Positions 1-8,609 of a stretch of DNA of 64,000 nucleotides are shown here, in pieces. The position numbers and the translations under genes were made by a program. Position 1 is the stretch's first letter, and the number at the start of each line of letters is the position of its first letter. A model generated the notes under the pieces. It was not told the DNA's origin. It searched no databases and worked only from the letters and a program-made list of their open reading frames with translations. Location of the stretch: contig JBMDXB010000160.1 in NCBI GenBank assembly GCA_048594885.1, positions 1 to 64,000 of the forward strand, given 5' to 3'. The DNA comes from JBMDXB01 sp048594885. GTDB lineage: Bacteria; Acidobacteriota; Vicinamibacteria; Vicinamibacterales; 2-12-FULL-66-21.

Positions 1-50
1 GCGCGTCGTGGGGGGGGGGGGGGGGTTCCCCCCCGCCCCCCCCCGCGACG
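1..50. repeat. G/C homopolymer fold-back at window edge
   Basis: A run of 16 G (10-25), two T, then C7 (28-34), one G and C9 (36-44). The outer bases CGTCG (4-8) and CGACG (46-50) are also complementary, so the whole stretch is one hairpin. It stays open in the peptidase frame, coding Gly then Pro runs. This is unlike real coding sequence around it and is most likely an assembly or sequencing artefact at a contig end. A phase-variable homopolymer is the less likely alternative. Confidence 0.7.
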
Positions 51-2515
51 ATCGGCCGGTCCATATTCAGCGATCCGACGCGGGCGCCGCGGCGGGTCGG
101 ATTGAACACCACATTTGCTCGAAACAGCGCGGCCACGGGTCCCTCGATGCCGAGGCCGATGTAATGATCGGCGTCGACGTCCACCCGCACGAACGCTCCG
201 GGAACCGTGTCGATGCGGCGCGGCGTCTCCTTCTCCTCGCGCTTGCCGCCGGACTCTTCCCCGGCTGATGACGTGTAGCGGTCGCGCGCCGTCGTCAGGC
301 CGACGCGCTCGCCGGCCGCCCAGACGGCTGCGCCTTTGATCGCCACCAGCGTTCCGCCGTCGCGCACCCACGCCTTGAACCGATCGACGGTTTCCTGCGG
401 AAACGCGCGCGTGTAGCCGGCCGTCTGGCCGTCGGGCAGCACGATCACGTTGTACTTCGAGAGTTCGACGTTCCCGACGTCGGACGCTTTGATTGCCGTG
501 AACGGCACGCCGTACTGCTGCTCGAGCAGGAACCAGATCGCGCCGTAGGCAGTGGACGCGGTCGGCGGTTCGCAGACGACGGCGATCTTCGCGGGCTGCA
601 GATCGACGACGGACCGGTCGCCGAGATCGCGGCCGGTATCGACCATCGCGCTGGCAACGTCGACGAGTTCCACTTCGTTGGCCTTCGCGAGCGCGGCGAT
701 GCGGTCGTGCAGCGGCGGCGGGTTCGCCGACACGCGCGCGACGACGGTGCCGGGATCGAATGTCCGTCCGTGCACGGCCATTGGCTCCGTCGTCACGGCG
801 AGCTGGAATCCTTCCTTCCAGAGCGCTGCAACCGTCCGTGTGCCTCCGCGGCTGTTCCAGCGGAACAGATACGCGTAGCGCGCACGCGACGGCGCTGCGA
901 GGGCTGGCGCCGGTCGTTCGGTGAGACGAGTCAGGGCGGTTGTCGCTGCATCCTCCGTCCAGTAGGCCTCGACGCCGTAGGCGAGCGGCAGCGACCACGC
1001 GTTGATGTCGTAGAAGCCGTACCCTTTCTTCGGCGCCGCCTCGCCGGCGCGATCGTTGTACGCCTTCGCCTGCCGAACGGTCTTCAGAAAGTCCTCCTCG
1101 AGCGGCGTCTCGCGATCGAGCAGCGTGCGGAGCAGACGCTTCTGCGGCTGGTTCGCAGGGATCACGTATGCGCCCGCCGGAAACGTCCGCTTCGCGACGT
1201 CGTCGGTCATCAGCGCATGCGCGGACGCAGACGCGATCGGCGAGGTCGTGTGGAAGACCTCGATCTGATGTTTCAGCAGCAGGTCGACCAGATCGGCGGC
1301 GCGCGCCGGATCCTTGCCGGGCAGCAGCACGAACTGCTTCACCTTCTCCTTCGCCACGTCAGCCATCGCCGAGGCGCGGAAGTCGTAGAGCGCGATTAGC
1401 CGCGCCTCGCGATGCTCCGCCGTCGTCAGCAGCGACGCCACCGCGCCCGTGAAGTGATGCAGCACACCGTCGAAGAGCGTCGTCACACGCTTGTCGGGCA
1501 GCCGGTAGGCGAGCCCCTTGTTGCCGCCGCCGTCGGTCTCGAACGTCATCCCGGTTGCGCCGTTGAGCGTCGGGTAGCTGTCGTAGTAACCGGGGTAGTG
1601 AAGGTCATAGACCTGCCGCGTGAAGTAGGTCCAGCCGCCGCGATCGAACGCACTCGCGATGTTCTTGCCGTAGATCTCGACCCACTTCCGCGACGCGGCA
1701 TCGACCTGCGCGTTCACGGGCAGCGCCCACGGCGGGAAGAAGAAGCTGTCCGGATTGCCGTGATGGTCGATGAAGACGACGGGATTCCAGCGGTGCAGTT
1801 CGCGGACGATCACCTGGCTTTCCACTTGGCTCAGGAAGACGGCGTCGCGATTGAGATCAATCTGATAGTGGTTGTTGTTCGTGTCCATGCGCCAGTCGCC
1901 GCGATGTTCCTGCGCGTCGGGATCGGGGTTGCCGGTCGCCGACGCCCTCATCCAGTCCACATGGCGCGAATGGCTCTCGGGGTTGTGTGCCGGATAGATG
2001 ATCGTGACGACATCCTTCAGGATCTTCGCGGTCGCCGCGTCCGTCCCGGCGGCAAGGTGATAGGCGAGCTGAATGCCCGTCTCGAACGCGGCCGACTCGT
2101 TGCCGTCGTTCGCGAAGTTCATCCAGGCGATCGCCGGGGTGGACTTCGCGATCTCGCGAGCCCGCGCCCCGGACGTCTGCCGCGGATCGCGCAGCCGGGC
2201 CACCGTCGTGCGGATCTCCTCGAGCCGCGCGATGTTCTGCGGATCGCTGACCGCGACGAGAATCAGCTCGCGCCGCTCGTTGGTGCGGCCGACGCTGAAC
2301 ACCTTGACGCGATTCGAGGTTGCTTCGAGCCGCCGCATGTAGTCGAGCATCTGCTCGTGCTCGGTCCAGTAGTCGCCCATCTCGTAGCCGATGACCGATT
2401 TCGGCGCCGGAATCGCCGGATCGTAGGTGGCGCCGGGCCACCACTCGCGCGACTGGCCGGCGGAAGCGACCTGGACGGCGGCAACGAGACCGGCGGCAGC
2501 AATAAGACGACGCAT
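1..2515 (-). CDS. M14-family zinc carboxypeptidase-like secreted protein, 3' end cut by window edge
   Basis: At least 838 codons are open from ATG 2515 to the window edge with no stop, so the C-terminus is missing. A signal peptide is visible (MRRLIAAAGL, cleavage near ASA-GQ at about 19). The M14 fold shows as NPESHSR (about 178-184), DLNRD (220-224), DHHG (250-253, a zinc-ligand His) and GMTFET with the presumed catalytic Glu 326. The usual first zinc motif HxxE is replaced by DGNE (137-140): Asp stands where the His ligand should be, so activity is uncertain. After the peptidase domain a region around residues 660-760 looks like a ThuA/GATase-like fold (KYNVIVLPDG, VRDGGTLVAI). A GGAGG Shine-Dalgarno lies 7 nt before the ATG. 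It is divergent from receptor 1. Last residues at the G/C run are unreliable. Confidence 0.85.
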   Translation of the reverse strand, partial: MRRLIAAAGLVAAVQVASAGQSREWWPGATYDPAIPAPKSVIGYEMGDYWTEHEQMLDYMRRLEATSNRVKVFSVGRTNERRELILVAVSDPQNIARLEEIRTTVARLRDPRQTSGARAREIAKSTPAIAWMNFANDGNESAAFETGIQLAYHLAAGTDAATAKILKDVVTIIYPAHNPESHSRHVDWMRASATGNPDPDAQEHRGDWRMDTNNNHYQIDLNRDAVFLSQVESQVIVRELHRWNPVVFIDHHGNPDSFFFPPWALPVNAQVDAASRKWVEIYGKNIASAFDRGGWTYFTRQVYDLHYPGYYDSYPTLNGATGMTFETDGGGNKGLAYRLPDKRVTTLFDGVLHHFTGAVASLLTTAEHREARLIALYDFRASAMADVAKEKVKQFVLLPGKDPARAADLVDLLLKHQIEVFHTTSPIASASAHALMTDDVAKRTFPAGAYVIPANQPQKRLLRTLLDRETPLEEDFLKTVRQAKAYNDRAGEAAPKKGYGFYDINAWSLPLAYGVEAYWTEDAATTALTRLTERPAPALAAPSRARYAYLFRWNSRGGTRTVAALWKEGFQLAVTTEPMAVHGRTFDPGTVVARVSANPPPLHDRIAALAKANEVELVDVASAMVDTGRDLGDRSVVDLQPAKIAVVCEPPTASTAYGAIWFLLEQQYGVPFTAIKASDVGNVELSKYNVIVLPDGQTAGYTRAFPQETVDRFKAWVRDGGTLVAIKGAAVWAAGERVGLTTARDRYTSSAGEESGGKREEKETPRRIDTVPGAFVRVDVDADHYIGLGIEGPVAALFRANVVFNPTRRGARVGSLNMDRPIVAGGGGGEPPPPPHDA

Positions 2516-2572
2516 CGAGGGACCTCCGAAGCAGGGGGATTTTACTGCGGGGGCGACCGGCAGGCGTTCCGT

Positions 2573-2601
2573 TTGACCGCGTCGGCGGTGGGGCGTAGAC
2601 T
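2573..2601 (+). promoter_or_regulatory. Promoter of TonB-dependent receptor 1
   Basis: TTGACC (2573-2578), a 17-nt spacer and TAGACT (2596-2601) lie about 58 nt before the receptor ATG. The same hexamer pair at the same spacing precedes the three other receptors in the window, which raises confidence. Read by eye; no transcription start is known. Confidence 0.65.
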
Positions 2602-2659
2602 CCTGGCACCCAGCAATCTGTGGAACCGCCGTCCTTGGGGGGAAGGGACAGGAGGACTA

Positions 2660-5600
2660 ATGAGAACGGTGATAAGTAGTTTACTGCTGGCCGCCGTGCT
2701 CGCGGCCGGACCCGCGTGGGCCCAGGAGCAGACCGGAGCCATTCAGGGTGTCATCAAGGACTCGTCGGGATCGGTCATTCCCGGCGTGACGGTCGAGGCG
2801 AGGAATCAGGAGACAGGCGCCGTCCAGACGACCGTGACCGATGGAACCGGGACCTACCGTTTCCCGTCGCTGCCGCCAGGCCGCTACGATCTTTCGACGA
2901 GTCTTCAGGGCTTCTCGCCGGCCAAGAATGAGAACGTCGTCCTGGTGCTCGGCCAGATCCTGACGATCGATTTGACGATGCCCGTCGCGGGAGTGACCGA
3001 GCAGGTCACGGTCACGGCAGAATCACCGCTCATCGACGTCAAGCAGAACGCGACGTTCGCGATCGTCGCCGCCGAGCGGATTGACCGCATCCCGAAGGGT
3101 CGCGACTTCACCAACGTGCTCTCCGCGGTACCGGGCGCGAATCTCGAAGCGCGCGCAGGCGGCGTCTCGGTTGGCGGCGCGAGCGGCTCCGAAAACCGCT
3201 TCGTCGTGGACGGCATCGACACGACGAACCTTCAGAACGGTTCGTCCGGGAAGACGTATCTGACGGACTTCATCCAGGAAGTCCAGGTGAAGACGGCCGG
3301 CTACAACGCCGAGTATCCGGGCGCAACCGGCGGCGTCGTCAACGCGCTGACCAAAGCCGGTACGAACACATTCCGCGGATCGGCGGGCTTCTATTACCGG
3401 AACAACGGCCCGACGGGGGTTGACAACAAGGACAAGTCGAGCTTCTGGGTCGGCAAGCAGCGGCCGGAGCTGCGGCTCGTTCCAGCGAACAATCTCCTGG
3501 CAGAGTACTTCACCCGTCCGCTCGATGATCAACCGATCTGGGAGCCCGTGTTCGACGCCGGCGGCCCGATAGCCCAAGACCACCTGTGGTACTACGTCGG
3601 TTACGCGCCGGAGCGCACCCGGATCACGAGAACCGTGACGTGGCGGACGCCTGTTGCCGGCGGTCCGGCAACGCAGACGTTCACACGGGACGAACCGGTC
3701 GATCGGCTGACGGTCAATGGGACGTGGCAGATCTCGAATGCCCTGCGCGCAAAGTTCGGTTACAACCCTCAGTGGTCCCGCACCCGCCGCAACCTGCCCG
3801 CCATCGAGGCGGATGGGACCAGTACGGCGAATGCCGCCACGGACTACACCTCGCCGGGGACCAACTCATGGAACAACTCGTACTCCGGTCTTCTGGACTG
3901 GAACGCGCGGCCGAATCTGTTCGTGCAGGTGTCGGGCGGGTACTACATGACCGACACGGAGTCCCTTGGCAACGGCACGGAGATCCGTCACATCATGAAC
4001 GGGAACATCAATGTGTTCCCGAACGTTCCCGCGGATTTGATTCAGCCGAGCGGGTATGTGGACAACCGATCCACCAACAAGACGGTCACGGACAAATTGG
4101 ATCGGTTTTACGTCAACACGACGGGGACCTGGTTCACGCACCTGGCCGGCGAGCACGCCATCAAGGCGGGCATTCGCTTCGAGCGGATCGGCAACGTACG
4201 TGACCGCGGGAACATCCAGCCGGACATCAACTTCTACTGGGACACGTCCTACACGGATTCGAACGGCCTGACCTCGCGGGGCCCTTACGGCTACTACTCC
4301 GTGTCGCGCGGCGTCCTCGGCACCGGCGATATCCACTCGAACAACTGGGGCCTGTTCGTCCAGGACGGCTGGTCGCCAACGAATCGCCTGACGATCAATG
4401 CCGGCGTGCGCGCCGAATCCGAGCGGATCCCCTTCTACACGCCAGGCAAGGAGAGCGAGGGCATCAAGTTCGGGTTCAAGGACAAGGTCGCGCCGCGTGT
4501 GGGTTTCGCCTACGACGTCAACGGCGACGGCAAGTGGAAGGCGTACGGCAGCTTCGGCCGCTTCTTCGACATCATGAAGCTCGAGATGCCGAGGGGCTCG
4601 CTGGGCGGTGAGCAGTGGTTCATCTACTACTACACGCTCGACACGTTGAACTGGAAAAGCGTGAACTGCCAGGAAGCCGACTCGAGCTGTCCGGGCAGGC
4701 TGCTCGAAACGTCGAAACTGCGGTTCGGCTCGAACGAGCCGGACAACCCCGAGACGGCCGGCGTGATGACGAAGTACTTCGGCGCGCCGCGGACTCTGCT
4801 GCACGACGACATGAAGCCGATGACCTCGCAGGAGTTCACGGTTGGTCTGGATCACGAGTTGACACGCGTGATGTCGCTGGGCATCCGCTACCAGCACAAG
4901 TGGGTCACGCACGCCGTCGAGGACTTCGGCTGGAATGAAGCCGGCACCGAGTTCTACTTCATCGGCAACCCCGGCGAAGGCTACATCGGCCGGCTCGACT
5001 TCCTCTGGGGCCAGACGAACCCGACGACCGGGTTCACGCCGGCACCGCTCTACAACCCGGCCAACACGGGCGGCAAGGTGTATCCGCAGGTGAAGCCCGT
5101 CCGCGATTACGACTCGGTCGAGCTGTCGCTGACGAAGCGCTTGTCGAACCGGTGGTCGGCGGTGGCGGCGTACCAGTGGAGCCGGTTGTACGGCAACTAC
5201 CCGGGCCTGGCGAGCTCCGACGAAGCGGGCGGCGGCACCGCACGGCTGTCGCCGAACGTCAACCGGCTCTACGACGGCCCGTGGATGATGTACGACACGC
5301 ACGGCAACCAGATCCTGGGCCGCTTGAACACGGACCGGCCGCATTACTTCAAGCTGCAGCCGACCTACGACTTCCCGTGGGGGACCGGCGTCGGCCTCAA
5401 CTGGTACATTCGCTCGGGCGCACTGTTCTCCAAGTACATCAGCTACCAGGGCTACGCCTGGGTGTTCTATGAGGGGCGCGGCTCGCTCGGCCGGACACCG
5501 GTGGAACAAGCAGCCGATCTCCTGGTCCAGCACGATTTCAAGTTGGGTGGCAACAGGCGGCTGAACGTCAATCTGAACGTCGCGAACCTGTTCGACAACG

Positions 5601-5851
5601 ACGTCGCCATCTCGATCTGGGACGTGCCGTTCCGCAACGCCCTCACGCGGTCGCCGCTCGAGTCGTTCTTCGTTCCGGGATTCGATCCGGTCGCCGTCGT
5701 GGCAGCGACCCCGTCGATCCGGCTCGATCCGAGGTTCTACGGCGGCGTGACGCCCCCGCGGACCGTCAACGATATCCAGAACGCCAAGCCCATGGATCGG
5801 ATCTTCATGGGTCGGCGCACTGTCCGGTTCGGGATGAAGTTCCTCTTCTGA
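2660..5851 (+). CDS. TonB-dependent receptor 1 with N-terminal carboxypeptidase-regulatory-like domain (Oar-like)
   Basis: 1063 residues. Outer-membrane receptor of the acidobacterial Oar/SusC-like type; substrate unknown. A signal peptide (MRTVISSLLL to AWAQ, cleavage near 22) is followed by a beta-sandwich carboxypeptidase-regulatory-like domain (about 26-105: GAIQGVIKDSSG, GTYRFPSLPPGRY), a plug domain (about 110-230: VDGIDTTN, GGVVNALTKAGTN) and a long beta-barrel ending in the aromatic residue F, as expected for BAM recognition. AGGAGG lies 4 nt before the ATG, a tight but plausible spacing. It diverges from the M14-like peptidase gene and is closed by a strong terminator. It is about 240 residues shorter than receptors 2-4 and ends in KFLF rather than RFNW, so it belongs to a different subgroup. 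An in-frame open stretch upstream of 2660 is antisense to the peptidase and was not used. Confidence 0.93.
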   Translation: MRTVISSLLLAAVLAAGPAWAQEQTGAIQGVIKDSSGSVIPGVTVEARNQETGAVQTTVTDGTGTYRFPSLPPGRYDLSTSLQGFSPAKNENVVLVLGQILTIDLTMPVAGVTEQVTVTAESPLIDVKQNATFAIVAAERIDRIPKGRDFTNVLSAVPGANLEARAGGVSVGGASGSENRFVVDGIDTTNLQNGSSGKTYLTDFIQEVQVKTAGYNAEYPGATGGVVNALTKAGTNTFRGSAGFYYRNNGPTGVDNKDKSSFWVGKQRPELRLVPANNLLAEYFTRPLDDQPIWEPVFDAGGPIAQDHLWYYVGYAPERTRITRTVTWRTPVAGGPATQTFTRDEPVDRLTVNGTWQISNALRAKFGYNPQWSRTRRNLPAIEADGTSTANAATDYTSPGTNSWNNSYSGLLDWNARPNLFVQVSGGYYMTDTESLGNGTEIRHIMNGNINVFPNVPADLIQPSGYVDNRSTNKTVTDKLDRFYVNTTGTWFTHLAGEHAIKAGIRFERIGNVRDRGNIQPDINFYWDTSYTDSNGLTSRGPYGYYSVSRGVLGTGDIHSNNWGLFVQDGWSPTNRLTINAGVRAESERIPFYTPGKESEGIKFGFKDKVAPRVGFAYDVNGDGKWKAYGSFGRFFDIMKLEMPRGSLGGEQWFIYYYTLDTLNWKSVNCQEADSSCPGRLLETSKLRFGSNEPDNPETAGVMTKYFGAPRTLLHDDMKPMTSQEFTVGLDHELTRVMSLGIRYQHKWVTHAVEDFGWNEAGTEFYFIGNPGEGYIGRLDFLWGQTNPTTGFTPAPLYNPANTGGKVYPQVKPVRDYDSVELSLTKRLSNRWSAVAAYQWSRLYGNYPGLASSDEAGGGTARLSPNVNRLYDGPWMMYDTHGNQILGRLNTDRPHYFKLQPTYDFPWGTGVGLNWYIRSGALFSKYISYQGYAWVFYEGRGSLGRTPVEQAADLLVQHDFKLGGNRRLNVNLNVANLFDNDVAISIWDVPFRNALTRSPLESFFVPGFDPVAVVAATPSIRLDPRFYGGVTPPRTVNDIQNAKPMDRIFMGRRTVRFGMKFLF

Positions 5852-5861
5852 GACATCGAAC

Positions 5862-5895
5862 GGGGGACACTCTCGTACGAGTGTCCCCCTTTTTT
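5862..5895 (+). terminator. Rho-independent terminator of receptor 1
   Basis: A perfect 11-bp stem, GGGGGACACTC (5862-5872) with GAGTGTCCCCC (5879-5889), a 6-nt loop and six T (5890-5895), begins 10 nt after the stop codon. The stem shares GGACACTC with the core of the repeat that follows, so the two may be related in origin. Confidence 0.9.
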
Positions 5896-5900
5896 GTGCC

Positions 5901-6035
5901 AACCGTAAAACCGCCAACCGTAAAACCGTGACACTCACCGTTTGCAGAAATTGCGACACTCCGTGTTCAATTCTGAGAAACGGTGAGTGTCACGGTTTTT
6001 CGTAAAACGTAAAACGGTGAGTGTCACGGTTTTTT
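5901..6035. repeat. REPIN-like element, family 1 copy 1
   Basis: A 21-bp unit with core CCGTGACACTCACCGTT occurs once forward (5923-5943) and twice inverted (5978-5998 and 6012-6032); all three are exact. The inner arm pair is separated by 34 nt containing GACACTCCG and CAATT. The two inverted units are separated by 13 nt (ttcgtaaaacgta). A decayed stretch, aaccgtaaaaccgccaaccg, precedes them. Each 21-mer is itself nearly self-complementary (AAAC.GTGA/TCAC.GTTT around CAC). Copy 2 lies at 40936-41046 in mirror arrangement. The GTG codons used to open the next gene lie inside the inverted units. Confidence 0.85.
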
Positions 6036-6598
6036 TCGAGTCGGCGGCGAAGCTGCGCACCTGGCTCGAGGCCCACCACAAGAACACCTCCGAGCTCTGG
6101 GTCGGGTTCCTCAAGAAAGCTACCGGCAAGCCGAGCGTTACCTATCCCGAGGCGCTCGATGAGGCGCTGTGCTTCGGATGGATCGACGGCGTCCGCAAGA
6201 GCATCGACGCCGAGCGCTACATGATCCGCTTCACGCCGCGCAAGAAAGACAGCTACTGGAGCGCCGTCAACACCAAGCGCGCGGCCGAGCTGAAGAAGCG
6301 GGGGAGGATGGCGCCGGCAGGGCTGGCGGCGTTCGAGGCGCGAGACGCGGAGCGCACCCGCAAGTACTCGTTCGAGCGTGAGGCTGCCGTTTTCCCGCCG
6401 GAGCTCGAGCGCAAGTTCAAGGGCAACAAGCGGGCGTGGATGTTCTTTCAGACGCTGCCGCCCGGCGTCCGGCGAGTCGCGACCCACTGGGTCGTCAGCG
6501 CAGCCAGAGACGAAACGCGGCAGCGGCGGCTCGCGCAGTTGATCGAGGCATCAGCCGACGGACGCCGGCCGGGCATCATCGCGAAACCGAAGCAGTAG
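6017..6598 (+). CDS. YdeI/OmpD-associated-family protein
   Basis: 193 residues from GTG 6017. It matches the YdeI-like family seen by sense (FFES.A..RTWLEAHH, ELWVGF.KK, EALCFGWIDGVRK, YMIRFTPRKK, WSAVN.KR), a small cytoplasmic family of unsettled function linked in places to stress or antimicrobial peptide tolerance. Family members normally open with M(K)PTFFES. Here the residues before FFES (VSVTV) are translated from the preceding REPIN-like repeat, and no ATG is available. The start is therefore a repeat-derived GTG, either 6017 or the equivalent GTG at 5987 (203 residues). The 3' end overlaps the convergent prmA by 48 nt. Confidence 0.8.
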   Translation: MSVTVFFESAAKLRTWLEAHHKNTSELWVGFLKKATGKPSVTYPEALDEALCFGWIDGVRKSIDAERYMIRFTPRKKDSYWSAVNTKRAAELKKRGRMAPAGLAAFEARDAERTRKYSFEREAAVFPPELERKFKGNKRAWMFFQTLPPGVRRVATHWVVSAARDETRQRRLAQLIEASADGRRPGIIAKPKQ

Positions 6599-7462
6599 CG
6601 CGGCCCAGTCTCCATCGCGGCGCTGCTCGACGCACTCCAGGTGCAGCGTCGTCACCACGTCCTCCGCTTCGTCCGGCGCGAAGCCGCTCACGATCATCAG
6701 GCCGGTTGGCGTGAGCAGACGAATCAGATTCGCCGCAAGCCGCTGAATGACCGCGCCGGTCAGGTTGGCGAGGACCACACCAGCCGCCTCAGTGTGCAGG
6801 GCGGCAACGTCGGCCTGACCGAGCTCGACGCGATCCTGCACGGTATTCCGCGCGACGTTCTCGCGCGCGTTCACGAGCGCATCGGCATCGTTGTCGATCC
6901 CGAGGACGTGCGATGCGCCAAGCTTCGCCGCGGCGATCGCCAGGACGCCCGAGCCCGTGCCGACGTCGATGACCCGCTCGCCAGCGACGCCGATCCGCTG
7001 CAGCAGCTCGAGGCAAAGGCGAGTGGTCGAGTGGTGGCCCGTGCCAAACCCCATCGACGGCTCGATGACAACCGTCACCGGCTCCCCGGCCCCCTGGCTC
7101 CCCGGCTCCCCAGCCCCCCAGCCCCGCCGCTCCCCAACATCCCCCGGCGGCGCGACGACGATGTTCCCAACCTGCACGGCCTTGAGCCCCGCCTGACTTC
7201 GCCGCGCCCAATCTTCATCGTCGACGTCGACAGCGGACAGATCGATGAGCGCGTTGCGGAACTCGGACTGCAGCGCGGCGCGGGCGGCGTTGCGATCGGC
7301 GGACGTGCGGAAGAAGACGCGCCAGCCGTCGCCGGTTTCGTGCTCCTGGATGGCGATGGGCTCGTAGGCGTCGAGCTCGGCGTAGAGAAAATCCTGAAGA
7401 GACCCGGCGCCCGGTCCAGGAGCGAACCGGAGATCGAGCGCCGGATGCCTGGTGCTAGCCAA
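6551..7462 (-). CDS. prmA: Ribosomal protein L11 methyltransferase
   Basis: 303 residues. It methylates ribosomal protein L11 with S-adenosylmethionine. The PrmA signature is clear: EPSMGFGTGHHSTTRLCLELL (about 134-154), SAM-binding motif I VIDVGTGSG, acidic end of beta2 GIDND, and LANLTGAVI in place of the usual NI(L/P) catalytic-loop motif. It is last in hrcA-grpE-dnaJ-prmA; the TTG start overlaps the dnaJ stop (TTGGCTAG), so translation is coupled. Oddity: residues about 107-128 (GDVGERRGWGAGEP, then GSQGAGEP) are a low-complexity insert coded by a GGGAGCC repeat, placed between the L11-recognition domain and the methyltransferase core. The gene overlaps the convergent YdeI-like gene at its 3' end. 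Confidence 0.93.
   Translation of the reverse strand: MASTRHPALDLRFAPGPGAGSLQDFLYAELDAYEPIAIQEHETGDGWRVFFRTSADRNAARAALQSEFRNALIDLSAVDVDDEDWARRSQAGLKAVQVGNIVVAPPGDVGERRGWGAGEPGSQGAGEPVTVVIEPSMGFGTGHHSTTRLCLELLQRIGVAGERVIDVGTGSGVLAIAAAKLGASHVLGIDNDADALVNARENVARNTVQDRVELGQADVAALHTEAAGVVLANLTGAVIQRLAANLIRLLTPTGLMIVSGFAPDEAEDVVTTLHLECVEQRRDGDWAALLLRFRDDARPASVG
7078..7145. repeat. GGGAGCC repeat inside prmA (family 7)
   Basis: On the plus strand the words CCGGCTCCCC, GGCCCCCTGGCTCCCC and AGCCCCCC run in tandem; on the minus strand this reads GGGGAGCC(G/A)GGGGGCC. The same words form the intergenic array at 49088-49200. The length keeps the prmA frame open. Confidence 0.75.
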
Positions 7463-8609
7463 AGATGTCTTTGACGCGCTCGAAGAAGGGCTTGTCGCTG
7501 TCGGCCCCTTCGAGGTCGACGGCCTCGGCCGGCAGCACGCGCGCGAGCTCTTCGATCGCGCGCTTCTGCTCCTTCGTCAGCTTGCGCGGCACCCCGACGC
7601 GGGCGATGACGTGCAGATCGCCGTGGCCGCGGCCGGAGACGTTCGGCATACCCTTGCCGCGCAGCTTGAAGCGCGCACCCGGCTGCGTGCCGGCAGGGAC
7701 GTGCAGCTTCTCGCGTCCGTCGAGCGTGGGGACCGTCACGTCACCGCCGAGCGCCAGCGTCGGAAAGGGCATCGGCATCTCGCAGTAAAGATCGTCGCCG
7801 TCACGCTGAAAAAACGGATGCTCCTGCACGTGGACGACGACGTAGAGGTCGCCAGGCGGGCCGCCGGCGGATCCGTGCTCGCCTTCGCCGTAGAGACGCA
7901 GGCGCTGGCCGGTCGCGATGCCCGCCGGGATCTTGACCGTGATTTTCCGCTCGCGGCCGACGCGTCCCGCACCGCGGCAGGAGGTACACGGCTTGGGAAT
8001 CACGCGGCCGGTGCCGCGGCAGTTGGGACACGGCCGCGCGACGGTGAGGAACCCCTGCTGATACCGCAGTTGTCCGGAGCCGCGACACTGCTGGCAGCTC
8101 TCGGTCGTCGTTCCCGGCGCGGCGCCGGTGCCCTGACAGGTGTCACAGGCTTCTTCGCGAGGGATCTGGATCGCGGTATCCGTGCCCTTCGCCGCTTCGT
8201 CGAACGTGATCTCGAGGTCGTAACGGAGATCGGCTCCGCGTTGTGGACCGCCGCGACGGCGCCGGCCGCCGCCGAAGATGTCGCCAAAGCCGAAGACGTC
8301 GCCAAGACCGGCGAAAATATCGGAGAAGTCCGCGAAGATGGTCGGATCGAAGCCGCCGGCCCCTCCCGCCGCGGTTCCGACGCCCGCATGCCCGAAGCGG
8401 TCGTACAGGCTCCGCTTCTCGCGGTCGGCGAGCACGGCGTACGCCTCCGCCGCTTCCTTGAACGCCTCTTCGGCGTGTTTGTCACCGGGATTGCGATCCG
8501 GGTGGTGCTTCAGCGCCAGCTTGCGATAGGCGCTTTTGATTTGCTGATCCGTGGCGGTGCGGTCGACGCCGAGGACCTCGTAGTAATCCCGCTTGGCCAC
8601 CCTGCTCAC
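7455..8609 (-). CDS. dnaJ: Chaperone protein DnaJ (Hsp40)
   Basis: 384 residues. Co-chaperone that stimulates DnaK ATPase and holds unfolded proteins. The J domain (about 5-70) carries HPD in LKHHPDRNPG; a Gly/Phe-rich linker (about 75-125) follows; then four zinc-finger repeats CDTCQGTG, CQQCRGSG, CPNCRGTG and CTSCRGAG; then the C-terminal substrate domains. This is a full-length type I DnaJ. The GTG start at 8609 overlaps the grpE stop (GTGA). A second GTG at 8600 would give MAKRDYYEVLGV, the commoner family N-terminus, and is equally plausible. The operon is under HrcA/CIRCE control; dnaK is not in it. Confidence 0.95.
   Translation of the reverse strand: MSRVAKRDYYEVLGVDRTATDQQIKSAYRKLALKHHPDRNPGDKHAEEAFKEAAEAYAVLADREKRSLYDRFGHAGVGTAAGGAGGFDPTIFADFSDIFAGLGDVFGFGDIFGGGRRRRGGPQRGADLRYDLEITFDEAAKGTDTAIQIPREEACDTCQGTGAAPGTTTESCQQCRGSGQLRYQQGFLTVARPCPNCRGTGRVIPKPCTSCRGAGRVGRERKITVKIPAGIATGQRLRLYGEGEHGSAGGPPGDLYVVVHVQEHPFFQRDGDDLYCEMPMPFPTLALGGDVTVPTLDGREKLHVPAGTQPGARFKLRGKGMPNVSGRGHGDLHVIARVGVPRKLTKEQKRAIEELARVLPAEAVDLEGADSDKPFFERVKDIFG

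Noticed and set aside
1412..2659. Upstream extension of the receptor 1 frame by about 416 codons
   Set aside because: It is antisense to the M14-like peptidase, whereas ATG 2660 starts a perfect signal peptide with its own ribosome site and promoter.
3866..5959. 697-codon open frame on the minus strand inside receptor 1
   Set aside because: It is the antisense shadow of the receptor: no domain, no ribosome site, and its Arg/Val/Asp-rich composition is the usual mirror of a GC-rich gene.
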